Positions 1-11,254 of a DNA stretch of 64,000 bases are shown here, one piece after another. The DNA lies in NCBI GenBank assembly GCA_015143295.1, contig CM026561.1, positions 43,590,875 through 43,654,874 of the forward strand, in the 5' to 3' direction. The translations under genes and the position numbers were made by a program. Below the pieces are notes generated by a model. It did not search any database, was not told where the DNA came from, and was given only the letters and a program-made list of their open reading frames with translations. Every line of letters begins with the position of its first letter. Position 1 is the first letter of the stretch. The stretch is from Tetracentron sinense. Lineage: Eukaryota; Streptophyta; Magnoliopsida; Trochodendrales; Trochodendraceae.

Positions 1-639
1 GCCCAATGATGTCACTGAACCATATGGGATTAGTTTGTGAAAATCGATGCTGAAAATTTGGGATAAATTTGAACACACAAGATTTCAAGTACGGAATGGG
101 GGGGATCAAATTTGGTCCGATCTGTATGATTTGGGCAAGGCATTTTCAAAAAAGATTTTCCGAACATATATTTGATCTCATTAGAACCAACACATAACGA
201 TAGCATCCTTGTTCAATAGGAGAGAGTAGTGTGGATTCCTTGGTTGAGGAGTGTCCTTAATGGTTGGGAATTGGTGGATTTTGTTAGGCTTTTAAGTCGT
301 CTTTCGTTTATCTCCCCGAATCTTGTTACCAGTGATAACCGAGTGTAGTCTATGGACAACAAAGGTCGGTTTTCAGTAAATTCTTTTTTTAGGCTTTGAG
401 TCCTTGTCTTACTCTTCTCTTCCCACTTCGGATTGTGTGGTACAGTGGTATTCCTTGGAAGTTATCCTTTTTTCTTTGGACAGCACATGTAGACAAGATC
501 CTGACATGCAACCACCTAAAAAATAGAAGCCGGTGTTTGACAAACCGTTGTGTAATGTACCTGAAAGCAGAGAAATCGGTAGATCACTTGCATTTGCCCT
601 TTTGCGGTTGATCCGTTGAACTACTTTTAGGTCATAAGC
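1..639 (+). pseudogene. LINE reverse transcriptase C-terminal relic (zf-RVT)
   Basis: Relic of the C-terminal part of a plant L1-type LINE ORF2. From about 24 the plus strand reads YGISL, a stop, KSMLKIWDKFEHTRFQVRNG, the linker typical upstream of the zf-RVT zinc-binding domain. From about 440 another frame reads WYSGIPWKLSFFLWTA, then DKILTCNHLKNR, LTNRCVMYLKAEKSVDHL, matching the zf-RVT order (sFflWtA, kILT.dnL, C..C, ESvdHLl). Frames change and stops intervene, so it is dead. The polymerase part would lie left of the window. The 364 bp foldback element at 640 interrupts its 3' side. Confidence 0.72.
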
Positions 640-1003
640 ATAGTTACCAAACACCCGTATTATACCTGTATAGTACTTTTAGTTTTAGGGGGGTTGCCGT
701 TTAAAACTCCGTAATTTTGCCGTGTTACATATTATATACGTTTTGTCATATAATACCTATTTAATACCCGAATTACGTATTAAACCCGTACAATATGCGT
801 ATTTTTGTCGTACTTTTACCATGTTAAATGCATATTCTTTATTAAATGATTGTTATTAGTTAATATCATAAATTTTATTCATTTATAATTATTAATTTAT
901 AATAATTAATTATTTTTAATATCCCGTACTTTCGCCTTATAACACCCGTACTTCCCGAACGGATCATTGTCGTATTATACCCGTACCTGTACTTGGTAAC
1001 TAT
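640..1003. mobile_element. Non-autonomous TIR element, probably Mutator-like MITE
   Basis: The ends are inverted: the left end begins ATAGTTACCAA and the right end closes TTGGTAACTAT, with further inverted similarity inside (CCCGTATTATACC against GTATTATACCCG). The flanks are a degenerate 10 bp direct repeat: ggtcataagc at 630-639 and ggtcataaat at 1004-1013, differing by two transitions. A 9-11 bp target duplication fits Mutator-like elements. The middle is very AT-rich and codes for nothing. It sits in the LINE relic. Confidence 0.6.
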
Positions 1004-1013
1004 GGTCATAAAT

Positions 1014-2303
1014 CAAAGATTGAAGCCTCAATACTTCTACAAACTGTTTGATCAAACCAGATAGTGGGTCATCCAAATATTTATGATGGGCTAATTTCTC
1101 ATCAAATTCCAACTACTTTCAAAGCAACATCTCTTGCACGAAACAATCTACTTTTCTCCAATATAGTTGGATGAATTTAAGTATCCATATGTTCCAGTAT
1201 GCGACACATATATCTCTTGCAATCACCGTAACCTACAACATGCACAGTTGCACACAAACCAAAAAGAATGCCTGCTCCACTAGCTCAATTTTATCAAATC
1301 TCTCCAAAGAGACATCCAATAATGTGGTATGAAAAGTGGAGCATATTTGGATGTATAATAGAAAAAGGAAAAAGCATATAGTTGTATAATATCAGGAACA
1401 CAGCATCAATTCAATTCTTTCTGGGATAGGAAAAACATAAGGTTGTCAAGCTGAAAGAAGTAGACAACTTCAACTCTAAGGTTGAAGCACAAGTTTCAGT
1501 AAATAATCTTGGATCTCCCAAAAAAAAACTCCATCATGGCAGTGAAACTCCATCATGGCAGTGAAAAACAGTTCTTAACCCCAATTCTACAATTAAGAAA
1601 AACAACTTATTAGAAAGGTTTTTTACAACTACGAATTTTCTAAAATATATATCAGTGTTACCTAGGCACGTGGTATATATGGATCTCAACAAACTTAGAA
1701 TCTTATAAACTCAATTCTGTTAAAACTATGAATATGAAAATATTGATGTATTTCAATTTGGTTAATCAAATTTGGGGCCGGAATAATCAGATCTAAAGAC
1801 ACGAACAATAGATGTTGTAGGCCTCAAAGAGATCTCAAGAACAAGCCCAACATCACCCAAAAAGACATGCATTCTAGATGTTAAGCACCCCATACTCCAT
1901 TGTCCACATAATCAAGATGAAATATTTTACCACTAGGCCTCATTTGTTGATTTTTTTTTCCACCTTCCTTCTATAGACACGATCATTCAAGCAATTCTTG
2001 ATTTGGACCGAGTAAAATGTTATTATTAAATATCTTGATTGTATATTATCCACTGTAAGGAAAGGAACCTGCTTCGAATCAACTTAACCAAGTTTTTAAG
2101 CTAATGGAAAGTTACCACGTTTTCTCTGGTGCCAAAATAGATGTTGATTTCACCCAATTCTGGTTTGAAGCTTACCATCCTTCCAAGAAGCAGCTAATGG
2201 AAGGTTTATCTCATACCATCTTTGATAGAACATGTTCTTATGCCTGATCCTAAAAAGAATTGTATCACACATCTAAACTAAGATCTCAAAGAATAAACGA
2301 TAA
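1014..2303. other. No recognisable gene
   Basis: About 1.3 kb of AT-rich sequence without a recognisable coding region. The only structure noted is a perfect direct duplication of about 21 bp (aaactccatcatggcagtg) at about 1529-1569. Confidence 0.4.
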
Positions 2304-2720
2304 TTATAATTTCTGTAAGAAAGATTTATTTGTTTTAAAAAAAGGCAAGAAAATTGAATACAAAAAGAGGCAGCCTCTCATATAGAACAAGGAGAGCCCA
2401 AAAGGCTGCAAAAAACCTCTAGCAGTAGCCAATAAAAAGGCCACCCAAGTATGAAAAAAATAGGCTGTCCTAATATCCATGAAGTCCTTGAGAATAGAGG
2501 ACCAAAGAAAGAGCAGCAACGAAGTGCGATCCTTCACCGGCTGAACGGACTCTGCTTTGTCATTCAAAACTTGCATGTTCCGTATATTCCAAACACTAGG
2601 GGTTCCGTATATTCCAAAAACTTGCATGTTCCGCATAATACCAACACTCCAACTAACAGCGAGTTCAATTTCCAAAGGATTTTGCCTCGTTTTTTTAATA
2701 TACCTTGGGGCCATATGGAG
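2304..2720 (-). pseudogene. LINE zf-RVT C-terminal relic, minus strand
   Basis: A 136-residue minus-strand frame contains SVWNIRNMQVLNDKAES followed by LLLFLWSSILKDF and WVAFLLATA. This fits the segment after the zinc-binding domain of LINE ORF2 (lWniRNkRvFndk, Wss.lkdf). A piece of about 40 bp (aacttgcatgttccgtatattcc) is duplicated at about 2568-2635, which repeats the IRNMQV motif. The match is short, so the assignment is tentative. Confidence 0.4.
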
Positions 2721-4150
2721 GTGAGATTCCTAAAGGAATTAGGGATCGCTGTGAGAATCCACAGTGGGACAGAAATTGGTGTTATACATTCGAAAGCAAA
2801 ACTCACACTGCATAAGAAAGGACCAACTGCTTCCTCCACATGAAACAAATATTCAGGATGATCCATGTTTAACTGCTGAGGTGGTCCACTAAAAGAATCT
2901 TGTCCAGGAAGAAGGCCACTTTAAAGGGAGCTAGAGTCTTTCATACAAGGTTCTTTTTCAATGATAAGTAATACATTCTTCAATTTCATTTAGTCATTCA
3001 AGCTAGTGTGCTAAAACAACCACTTCAGAAACATACTTCTCGTGATGAGCATTCATGCTAATCTGACCATCTTTACTAGGGTCAAATAACAACAATCCAT
3101 TTCTGTACAATAGTTATATGAAAATGTATGGTTCAAGAAGATACAAATGGACAAACACATCGATTAAGAAGTAACTCTGTATTTAAGTTACCAAAGGGTC
3201 CTGAAAAAGAAAGAATGCCACTAAATCAGGAAGGAGGTAAGGGTATACAATTTTGAAGACATTCGTCCACATTACTAGAGAACACCGGAACTCCCTCTGT
3301 GGAAAAGCTCCCCAATACTTCTAATCTTAAGCCATGTAACATATATTAAAGCATCTCTGCACCTGCAAACTGCCAAACACATTGGTATGATGTTTACACA
3401 CAAATCGAACAAGACAAACAACTTGACCCTATGTGCAGTTCATTAACCAATAGATAACTAGTTTAATATATTGTTTATATGATTTGACCCCATGTGCAGC
3501 CATTAACCAATAGATATGCAGTTTAATCATTGTTTATATGATTAACAAAAAATATAACTCAAAAATTCTTACCAACACCAAGGAATTATCGTATGCACAT
3601 TTTCGAGAGCAAGAACAAGAATTGTGGCAGGCTTTCTTTAATAACTTATCCTCCTCTTTAAAATTTACTTAGACTCGCATGTCGAAATTCTTATTCTCTT
3701 GGTGTGCAATTAGGGATGACGTTGTTGATATTGGCTTGGCCTCATTTCTTGCTAATGAGTGGGGTTAATACAGTATTTGTGGGATCGGTAGGTTCGATAA
3801 GTTCTTATTCTTATGTCCTTTTCATTTTTCATACTCATCAATCAGTGAATTGCTTTTGTATATTTCCCCTTATCAATGCAGATTCTTTCTTACCAACAAA
3901 AAAAAATGCATTCAGCATTGCTGATGATCAATTAAGCTAAGATAATTTTTGCAAGACAAACAAGTAGTCTTTTATCTATTCATACCAAAGAATTCGATAT
4001 AAGTTTAAGTATGTATATATACACGTGTCTATACTCTAGTATTTCTATTTACGATTTAAACAACCTTAATCTGGGATTTTTTTTCCTTTTCTTTCCTCAA
4101 TTGGAGATATATCTATAGAAAATTAAAATACATATATATATAAAACTACA
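2721..4150. other. No recognisable gene; one 60 bp duplication
   Basis: AT-rich sequence with short open frames only. At about 3428-3542 a segment of about 60 bp is tandemly duplicated: both copies run from gacccyatgtgcag through cattaaccaatagata to ttgtttatatgatt. Nothing else was recognised. Confidence 0.4.
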
Positions 4151-4289
4151 AGATACCTGCACACAGATCCTGCCTTGAAAGGAGGGGGTGATGTGGTGGC
4201 CGAAGTTTAGGCAAGATTTTAACGATTGGGAAATCAACGACTTGGGGCAATTTTTAATATGCCTTAGCTCTTTCCCGCTGTGCTCTCAG

Positions 4290-5020
4290 GGGTGGAACCG
4301 TAGGATCTAGACTAAAGGACACAATGGTTGATTCTCAATCACTACTACAATCATTTGGGTCAATACCTTATCCATCCTTTCCTCATAGGCTTGTGTGAAA
4401 TCCAAGTACCTTTCTTCAGCTTTGGATAAAATTCTCACTTGTGACCATTTAAAAAAAATCAAGGGTAGAAGTTGGATAATCGCTGTTTTTTGTGCCACCA
4501 AGCGGAAGAGATAGTAGATCAACTGCTCTGACACTGTCCTAATGCGTTTGAGATTTGGGGGATTTCCGCTCTCGAGTAGGAGTGGATTGGGTGTTTCCTT
4601 CTTCCTTCCAAAACTTCTTATCAGACTGGTTTTGGTAAGTGAGGATAGGACTCAAGAGATAATTTGGTAGGTTCTTCCGAGAGCAATTTCCTGGATAATA
4701 TGAAAAAATCAAACCAACAAAGTTTTTGAGGATTCTCCCTCTTCTCCGGCACATTCATGCTCTCGTATTAGATTACTTGCTCTCAAATGGTGCTACATTT
4801 TGGGAGCAAGGGAGAATCTGGGAGATGTATTGGGTGGTTAAGTTTCTTGTTGTGCTTATGCAGCTTTAGACCAACAATGTTCTCAGTCCAGGAGGATTTT
4901 TGCTTGTAGTTATTTTCCCGAGACTGAGTTTATGTGCTTGTAAACTCTTTTCATGTTGTATATTTGTATCTTTGTTTCAATTTATATTATATCTGTTTAT
5001 TACCGATCAAAAATAAGAAA
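4290..5020 (+). pseudogene. LINE 3' end relic with zf-RVT and A-rich tail
   Basis: Around 4425 the plus strand reads LDKILTCDHLKKIKGRSWI, then C-x2-K-rich residues and, after stops, the remains of SVDQLL.HCP and WG at about 4515-4560, then VDWVFPSSFQNFLSDW. This is the zf-RVT tail of a plant LINE, broken by stops and frameshifts. The 3' end reads tttattaccgatcaaaaata and then an A-rich run at about 4995-5022, which looks like a LINE 3' terminus. A related relic lies at 18090-18710, sharing ttggtaagtgaggatag and neighbouring sequence. Confidence 0.65.
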
Positions 5021-5219
5021 AAAAATTATTAACTCAGACATATACATTCTTCAACAATAGGAAATGAGACCCAAGTCAATATTGACAAAATATATTGTTG
5101 TCTAATTAAACTCTTCCTTTAAAAAGAAAATATTACACATTTAGAATAATATATAGTGACACATTCGTATCACCATTTTCCGTTTATTGCTTGGGAAAAG
5201 GCCCAGACGAAATTTGTGG

Positions 5220-5425
5220 CGTTATAACTTGGAATGATGATGACAGCAACGACAACACTGGCAACGGTAGTGGTGGCAGCAGTAGCGATGGTGGGTGGCG
5301 GTTATGGTGAAGGTGGTAACAACAACAGCGGTGGTGGAGGTGGTTGAGGTCGTGGCGGCAGCAATGGTGAAGGCAGTCCCGACACTAAAGTGTGCAGCAG
5401 TGATTGTATGATGATGGTTGGGATT
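5220..5425. repeat. Purine-rich GGT/GGC/GAT trinucleotide low-complexity tract
   Basis: Degenerate run of gat, gac, ggc, ggt and agc triplets (gatgatgacagcaacgacaa, then ggtggtggaggtggt). It gives repetitive peptides in several frames but no recognisable protein. Confidence 0.6.
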
Positions 5426-5664
5426 TCGGTGGAGGCCATGAAATTTAGATCCATTCTATATTTTCCCCACAAACCTAAGATTTTCAATTGGAAATGAAAT
5501 ACTTTCTCTTTGAGAAAATGATATGTACATTTCTATAACCTTTCTTTTTTCACAGAACTTTCATTATAACCATACATTGAAAAGAAAATTTGCATCCACT
5601 TTTATTTTCCACACCCTATACCTACTTTTTCGAAACTCGAGTTAGGGATTTTGTTGATAAACAT

Positions 5665-5900
5665 TACGGGGTACATTCGTTATTTTTACACAACATAAGG
5701 TCACTTTAGACCAAAGAATTCCTCACTTGAGGCCCCATTCTGGATATAAGAACCAAAATTAGGGTTTTCTGTTTATTCATCCAGCAAGTGCAAACTTAAA
5801 GCGAGTGCCATCCATTATCGTTCTCCATTTCAATATCTTCAAAGAGCACATGTGCGTTGGTAACTTCATCTTCAAGCTTTTCCTTTATTCTATTCTATCT
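5665..5900 (+). pseudogene. Possible third, eroded copy of the RPS5 upstream region
   Basis: Several blocks follow the RPS5 promoter/leader at 52350-52510 in the same order: gggtacattcg (RPS5 gggcacattca), aaggtcactttagaccaaag (aaggttactttagccaaaag), a tataa-type box then aaaattagggtttt, and ccattatcgttctccatt followed by atatcttc and agagcaca (ccattatcgtcctctatc, tatcttt, agagcata). No coding exon follows: similarity fades near 5900 and the hAT-like element starts at 5961. Shared ribosomal-protein promoter motifs could explain part of the likeness, but the ordered series of blocks favours common descent. Confidence 0.45.
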
Positions 5901-6164
5901 CTGTTTTTTTTAAATGATAAATTATAAATAGAAAGCACACAAGTAACATGAAAGTAGCTATAGGGATGCACTCAAGCCAAGCTAGCTCGTCGGCTCAACT
6001 CAGCTTGGCTCATTTGAGCCAAGCTCAAGAGGTCATTTCAGGCTCAAACGAATCAAGCCAAACGTTTATTTGAGCTCAATTGTTTAAACAAGCCAAGCTC
6101 AAGCCAGACCCGATTTAATTCAACTCGATATGAAGCTCAACTCGTTTAGGGGTAAGCTTAGCTC

Positions 6165-6172
<8 letters not shown>

Positions 6173-6197
<25 letters not shown>
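6173..6197. repeat. (TA)n microsatellite
   Basis: About twelve ta dinucleotides directly beside the Helitron-like 3' end. A second short ta run lies at about 6567-6582. Confidence 0.85.
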
Positions 6198-6566
6198 ATA
6201 GTGGGCAGCACGTGCGATGCACGTGATAAACCGTGGTTAAGAGTCTATAACCCTCAGGGTTCAACATCTAACCTTGGGCTAGGGTGCAACTGAACTCTTC
6301 CCAGAGTTCAATCACGATTGGCTGTGATTTTATCTTAAAATAGATTGTAGATGAGAAAGGGGTAGTTTGGGAATTAAGTAAAACATTAAATGAAGGTTTT
6401 GTATATAAGGGTAGTTTGGGAATTTATCAAAAATCAGGCTACAGTTTGTAAGTCAACTGGATTTGGGGTATGCTCAAAGGGTAGTTTGGAAATTTATAAA
6501 AAAATCAGGCTACGGTGGTAGTTTGGGAATTTCCATTCTTAAGGGGGGAATTCTCATTATAGTCGA
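6198..6566 (-). mobile_element. Degenerate Helitron-like segment, minus strand
   Basis: On the minus strand a perfect hairpin CACGTGC-ATC-GCACGTG (6209-6225) is followed by tgcccactat, almost the same as the Helitron 3' ends at 47641-47668 and 48743-48770, where CTAG ends the element. Here CTAG has become CTAT. Inside, a phrase like gggtagtttgggaatt recurs three times. The 5' end is uncertain (about 6566). Confidence 0.42.
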
Positions 6567-6739
6567 TATATATATATATATAGTCATATACATAAAAGTT
6601 TTTAGTAATGTTAATTATATTAATTCAAAATAATATTTTTAACTTTCTTTATCATAGCTTGTAATAATTTTTAATTTATAATAAATAAGTTTCAAAGAAA
6701 ATAATAACAAAAAACGTTAAGTTAAAAGCAGAAACTCTA

Positions 6740-7945
6740 ATCTAACTCTCTACTTTTGGACCAAAGGACTACTCTCAAATCTTATTTCCGTATATCTGGA
6801 AGTCGTCTACTAATGGGGCCTTTTCCTTCTCCCCTACTTGGGACTCTACCTACTTTGTCCAAACAGCTATTGGCTGGCACCAACTGGTCTAGTTTTCTTG
6901 GAGCATCCCTAGACATGTGTTTATTGTGTGGATGGCAACAAAAGGAGCCTTGTTGACTAAGGACAAGCTGCTGCATTGGGGAAGGGTGAATTGCGACAGA
7001 TGGTCCGACTCCGCACTAGAGACCCATGACCATATCTTTACCCAATGCGTCTACGTTGAGATCATATGGAAAGAGTAGGTCGGCTAAGCGAATTTCAGGT
7101 GAGGAGATTTTCAGCTTGGATGGACATGGTTCGGTGGTATGGCCACAAATGGAAGTCTAAAAATTTCGCAAATCAGATTAGGCGTCTTGCATTTGGTGCC
7201 TTTGTTTATCATCTCTGGGCTGAGCGAAATAGACGTTGTTTTAAGTCCAAGCATATGCAACCTAATATGCTTCTTAAAATCATTAGAGAGGATGTGTCAA
7301 ACAAAATTGAAGGTCTTCAGATATCTACTCGTGAATGTCCGCGGAATCGCATCCTTAGCATCAACTGAAATCTGAAAGTGAATTGGGCGCCGACCGCCAT
7401 TAAATGGGTCTCTTGAATCCCTCCTATCGAAGGCACCATCAAGCTAAGTACTGACGGGGCCTTAGCAGGGTCGCACATTGGGTATGGGTGTTTATTCAAA
7501 GATTCGAATGGTAGGGTCTTGCATGCTATTGCAGGATCTCGGGATGGAGGCTCTATGCTTGGGATGGAGCTTTTAGCCATTAAAAGAGGTTTGCAAGAGG
7601 CTGTCCGGCTGGGGCTCCAAAGGATCCTTCTTGAATCAGACTCGCTATGCGGAGTCAAATGTGTCCAAAATGTTTGTACTTTGTAGACACCCTTGGCAAT
7701 TTTGGTGCTTGTTGTCCCATATCGATAGATTGCAGGTCCACTTTGAGGCTTTCGACAGCGCGCATATCTCTCGTGAGATAAACAAGGCGACTGACTTCCT
7801 TTCTAAATTGTGTACCGCTAGTTCTAAAATAACTTTAGATTGTGATGCTTTTCCTCCGAAATTAGCTCAAACTGTGCTCGAGGGTGTAAGTATATGAGGA
7901 TGCAATTTGTTATTGTGGTAATTTTATCTAGTTGGGGTCTGCCTA
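6740..7945 (+). pseudogene. LINE relic: zf-RVT plus RNase H-like (RVT_3) domain
   Basis: From about 6917 the plus strand reads FIVWMATKGALLTKDKL, then ALETHDHIFTQCVYVEIIW, a zf-RVT signature. Next comes AFGAFVYHLWAERNRRCFKS (about 7190-7250). From about 7440 follows an RNase H fold of the RVT_3 type: IKLSTDGALAGSHIGYGCLF, KDSNGRVLHAIAGSRDGG, MELLAIKRGLQEAVRLGL, RILLESDSLCGVKCVQNV, and near 7770 AHISREINKATDFLSKL. This gives the DG...E...D acidic residues of an RNase H-like site. Several frameshifts and stops make it non-functional. The 5' reverse transcriptase part is absent. It lies inside the hAT-like element. Confidence 0.75.
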
Positions 7946-8384
7946 ACCCCAGCTTTCCTCCCCCAAAAAAAGATTATTTTCGTATATGACTATTACTTTT
8001 CTGCAGTTTTTTGTATTATAATTTATTGATAAACATTTTTATTAAAGTCATGTAAAATTAAACAAAATTATTCCATGAATCAAGCTTAAGACAACCCGAG
8101 CTCGGCTTGAATAAAGTTTGAGCTTGAACAGAGCTCGATTAAGCTTGTTCAAGACATGCTCAAGCCTAAACATTCGACCTCGAATCAGCTCAAGGCGAGC
8201 TCAAGCATGTTCAAGCCAAGCTCAGCTCAACTTGGCTCGAATACACCTGAAGCTATAAGGGTTCACAAAGAGAATGAACCAAAAAGAAAGGAAAACTACT
8301 ACAACAAGAAATGTCTAGTAAATTATGGGAACCTTGAAGACTGGAAGGAGAAAGCACTATTGAAGAAAAAAAAATCAAACCTTC

Positions 8385-8625
8385 CTCTTTAAAATATTGA
8401 AAATCCTTCTTAATCAAGCACCATGAGTGTAGGAGTTGATTGATTCTCCGATGGACAAGATCCTCAGAGGAGACAATGCCATCAAAAACTCTCTTGTTCC
8501 TTTCCTTTTATGAAGACCAACCTATAACTCCAAGACGCATAGCCCATATCACCAAAAAATGAGACTCCAAAGGCACAGAAAGTCAACCCGATAAGAAGTC
8601 CCGAAAGAACCTAGGAAAGATTTGG
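8385..8625 (-). pseudogene. LINE zf-RVT tail relic, minus strand
   Basis: The minus strand reads FLVIWAMRLGVIGWSS, a stop, KERNKRVFDGIVSSEDLVHR and then RRINQLLHSWCLIK, the usual piece after the LINE zinc-binding domain (iWs.WkERNkRvFdg). It is short and broken, and abuts the gypsy relic. Confidence 0.55.
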
Positions 8626-8649
8626 ACGATCCCCAGGTGAATGAGAAAT

Positions 8650-10025
8650 TTGCTCTGACAACCTTCTCTTGTTATAGAGTCGATGATATGCGGCTCTTAT
8701 ACAAGAGACGGTTCGTTTTGGTTTTGGATCCGGATTCCTCACGTAAGATTGTTATTTTGCAACATTGTAGTGATTCTGCTAAAGGAGGACACACCATCTG
8801 ATTGAAGACCATCAAGCGTGCTTGACAGAAAAGGGTTAAAGAATGTCAAACGGTATGTAGCATTGTGTGATATATGCCAAAGGAACAAGTTTGAATTTGT
8901 TGCCTATCCAAAATTACTACAACCATTACCCAGACCTTTTAAGGTCTGGACAAACATCTCCATGAATTTTATGAACAGGTTGCCCTCTTCCAACGGTAAG
9001 ACAGTGGTGCTTGTGGTGGTAGACACGCTAAGCAAATAAGAACATTTCATCCCACTTTCACATCCCTACCCGGTGGCTCAAGTGGCGCTCGCCTTTATTA
9101 GCAATGTTTTTAAATTTCACGGTATGCCTTCCTCCACACTCCATAGTATCGATCGAGATGCGGTCTTTACAAGTGGTTTTGGCGAGAGCTATTCCATTTT
9201 TAGGGTACCAAGCTTCTCAAGAGTTCATCAAACCATCCTCAAATGGATGGGCAAATAGAACGGGTGAACCAGTGTATCAAGAAGTACTAGCGTTGCTTTA
9301 ATACTACGCAACTGAAGTGGTAAGACTCATTGGCCTCCATGGGCCGAATGGAGCTATAACACGGCCTACCATGAGTCCATCAAATTGACACCATTTTAGG
9401 TGGTGTATGGACAAGCCCCGCCTACGGTCAAACCATATATTTGTGGAACCACAACAGTTAATCATGCGGAACAAGGCCTACTATCACAATATCGCACTTT
9501 GACACTCATAAAAAATTGGTAGCTACCCAAATACAAATGAGGCACCAAGCTGATAAGCGACGATTCGAACGTAAATTAGGTAGGCGACCTGGTAAATTTG
9601 ATGTTGCAACCATACCGACAATCTTCTTTGGTTGCGAGGCAATCTATGAAGTTAGCACCAATATTCTACAGTCCATACAAAGTTCTTGCTTGGATTGACA
9701 CAGTTGCATATAAGTTCGAGTTACCAACTGACGCTCGAATTCATCATGTATTTCATGTAGCATGCCTCAAGAAAAGGTCAGTGATTCAACAACAGTTGCT
9801 ATGACTATACCGATTTATAGAAAGGCTGGATTAGTTGATCTTTACCCAAAACGCATTTTGGACAGACGGCCAATCAAACGCAATAATCAAACTGGTGGCT
9901 GAAGTATTAATTCAATGGGTGGGTATGCTGGAGGAGGAGGAGGTGACATAGGAATTGTGGCCAATGATACAACATCATTTTCTGGAATTTCGACCTTGAG
10001 GATAAGGTCGTTTGAAGATTGATGG
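8650..10025 (+). pseudogene. Ty3/gypsy chromovirus pol relic: integrase and chromodomain
   Basis: The order follows the 3' half of a plant chromovirus polyprotein. From about 8675, DDMRLLYKRRFVLVLD and DSAKGGHT give the integrase H2C2 zinc-binding region. Next come LKNVKRYVALCDICQRNKFE and VWTNISMNFMNRLPSSNGKT, then VVLVVVDTLSK, from the rve core. HPQMDGQIERVNQCIKK follows near 9240. LQPYRQSSL, MKLAPIFYSPYKVLAWID and DARIHHVFHVACLKK lie near 9600-9775, and a chromodomain piece VLIQWVGMLEEE near 9905. Stops and frameshifts occur throughout. Gag, protease, RT and LTRs were not found, so this is a fragment. It ends at the copia gag relic. Confidence 0.82.
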
Positions 10026-10099
10026 ATCGAAATGACTCCATTGTGCTTGTGTGCGCATGGGCACGATTTAAATTAAATTGCATGGGATAGTTACCCACA

Positions 10100-10860
10100 C
10101 AGGAAGGCATTATTTTTCATCTATCAAGCAGTGGATGAAGTCATTTTTGAAAAGATCTCATCAGTGAATTTAGCAAAGCAAGCATGGGGCATACTTTTTG
10201 CATCATACAAAGGAGATGACAAAGTGAAGATGGTAAGATTACAAACCCTAAGAGGTGAGTTTGATACACTTAGAATGAAGGATTCCGAAAATGTTGAAGA
10301 TTACATTAATCGGGTAATTTCTATTGTTAATCAAATGAGATTGAATGGTGAAAAGATAGAAGATCAAAGAATTATTGAATTTCAAACTCAACTCTCTTTT
10401 AGAGGAGGTTATGGAGGGAGAGAGGAAGAGGATCTTATCGTAGACGAGGAAGAAACAATGAAGAAAGAAATCAAGAGCATAAGAAGGATGGAAGTGAGTC
10501 TTCTTCGTCTATGAGAGGAAGAGGAAGAGGAAGATCTAATTTATCACAAGTCAAATGTTATCATTGTCAAAAGCTTGGCCACATTGCTAAGTATTGTAGA
10601 AAAAGATTGGCGGAAGAAAAGAATTAAAGAAATTTCATACATGAAAAGGAGCAAAGTAAGGAAGATGACACATTTTTTGCTTACTTGTAAGTTGTAATGT
10701 ACAAGAAGTAGTACCATAATAGTGGTTGTAGAAACCACATGACCAAGAATAGAAATGTTTTCGTGAACTTGGATGAGTCAATTCAAAGTGAAGTTAGAAC
10801 CGATGATGACAAGAAGCTTGCGGTAAAAGGAAATGGCAACATTATTGTTCTATTTTGAAT
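10100..10860 (+). pseudogene. Ty1/copia gag (UBN2 type) with zinc knuckle and protease start
   Basis: From about 10104 the frame reads ALFFIYQAVDEVIFEKISSV, then LAKQAWGILFASYKGDDKVK and MVRLQTLRGEFDTLRMKDSE, a UBN2-type copia gag. After DQRIIE near 10378 there is an internal deletion: the next residues are already the RG-rich linker. A shifted frame then gives a CCHC zinc knuckle, CYHCQKLGHIAKYC (about 10558-10600). A broken protease start follows: SGCRNHMTKNRNVFVNLDES and KKLAVKGNGNI. Frameshifts and an internal deletion make it defective. No pol follows. Confidence 0.78.
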
Positions 10861-11230
10861 AGTTACTTGGTTTTAATAGGAGTCTTGGTTGTAGTGTTGG
10901 TTGTCTTCCATGTAGGCAATGTATGAGACATCTAGTATTTAATTATCTTGGAATGATAGTTATCTCGGAAGCTCTTACTTGATTTAGTAGGAGTCTTGGT
11001 TGTCTTGACTCCTGCCATGTGGGCAAGGTAAGGGACGTATGGTATACAGTGAAGAATGTAATATTCTAATGGCAATGGATAATTTTCTAATTTTCAACCT
11101 AAGAGGAGGTGAGGACTCTCTTTAACGAGTCCTAAGGTGGAAATCTCTCTTCTTTGAGATTGATTTGTTCCTTAATTCTTCTTGAATCCTATCCATTATT
11201 ATCAACAGAGACTTGAAACAGTTCTAGACT
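10861..11230 (+). repeat. Possible copia LTR remnant with internal duplication
   Basis: This stretch directly follows the gag/protease relic. It contains two copies of taggagtcttggttgt followed by catgtrggcaa (about 10879-10922 and 10990-11027). Wording of this kind is common in copia LTRs, but no matching partner LTR lies in the window and the ends are not defined. Confidence 0.3.
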
Positions 11231-11254
11231 GTTTCAATGGGCAGCAACGACAAT

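Larger units (their letters stand above)
5961..8249. mobile_element. hAT-like element with nested LINE and Helitron-like DNA
   Basis: The left end reads TAGGGATGCACTCAAGCCAAG. The right end, reversed, reads CAGGTGTATTCGAGCCAAG, so the ends match apart from C/T and A/G transitions and a 2 bp gap. The (T/C)AGGG...TG start is typical of hAT superfamily ends. Flanks are agtagcta (5953-5960) and aagctata (8250-8257), compatible with an eroded 8 bp duplication. Both subterminal regions (5965-6170 and 8085-8245) are packed with agctcaagc and gctcggctc motifs in both orientations, as expected of transposase-binding repeats. No transposase remains; the middle is filled by other elements. Confidence 0.55.

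Noticed and set aside
5302..5487. Proline-rich minus-strand protein
   Set aside because: It is the reverse of a GGT/GGC triplet tract with no conserved residues.
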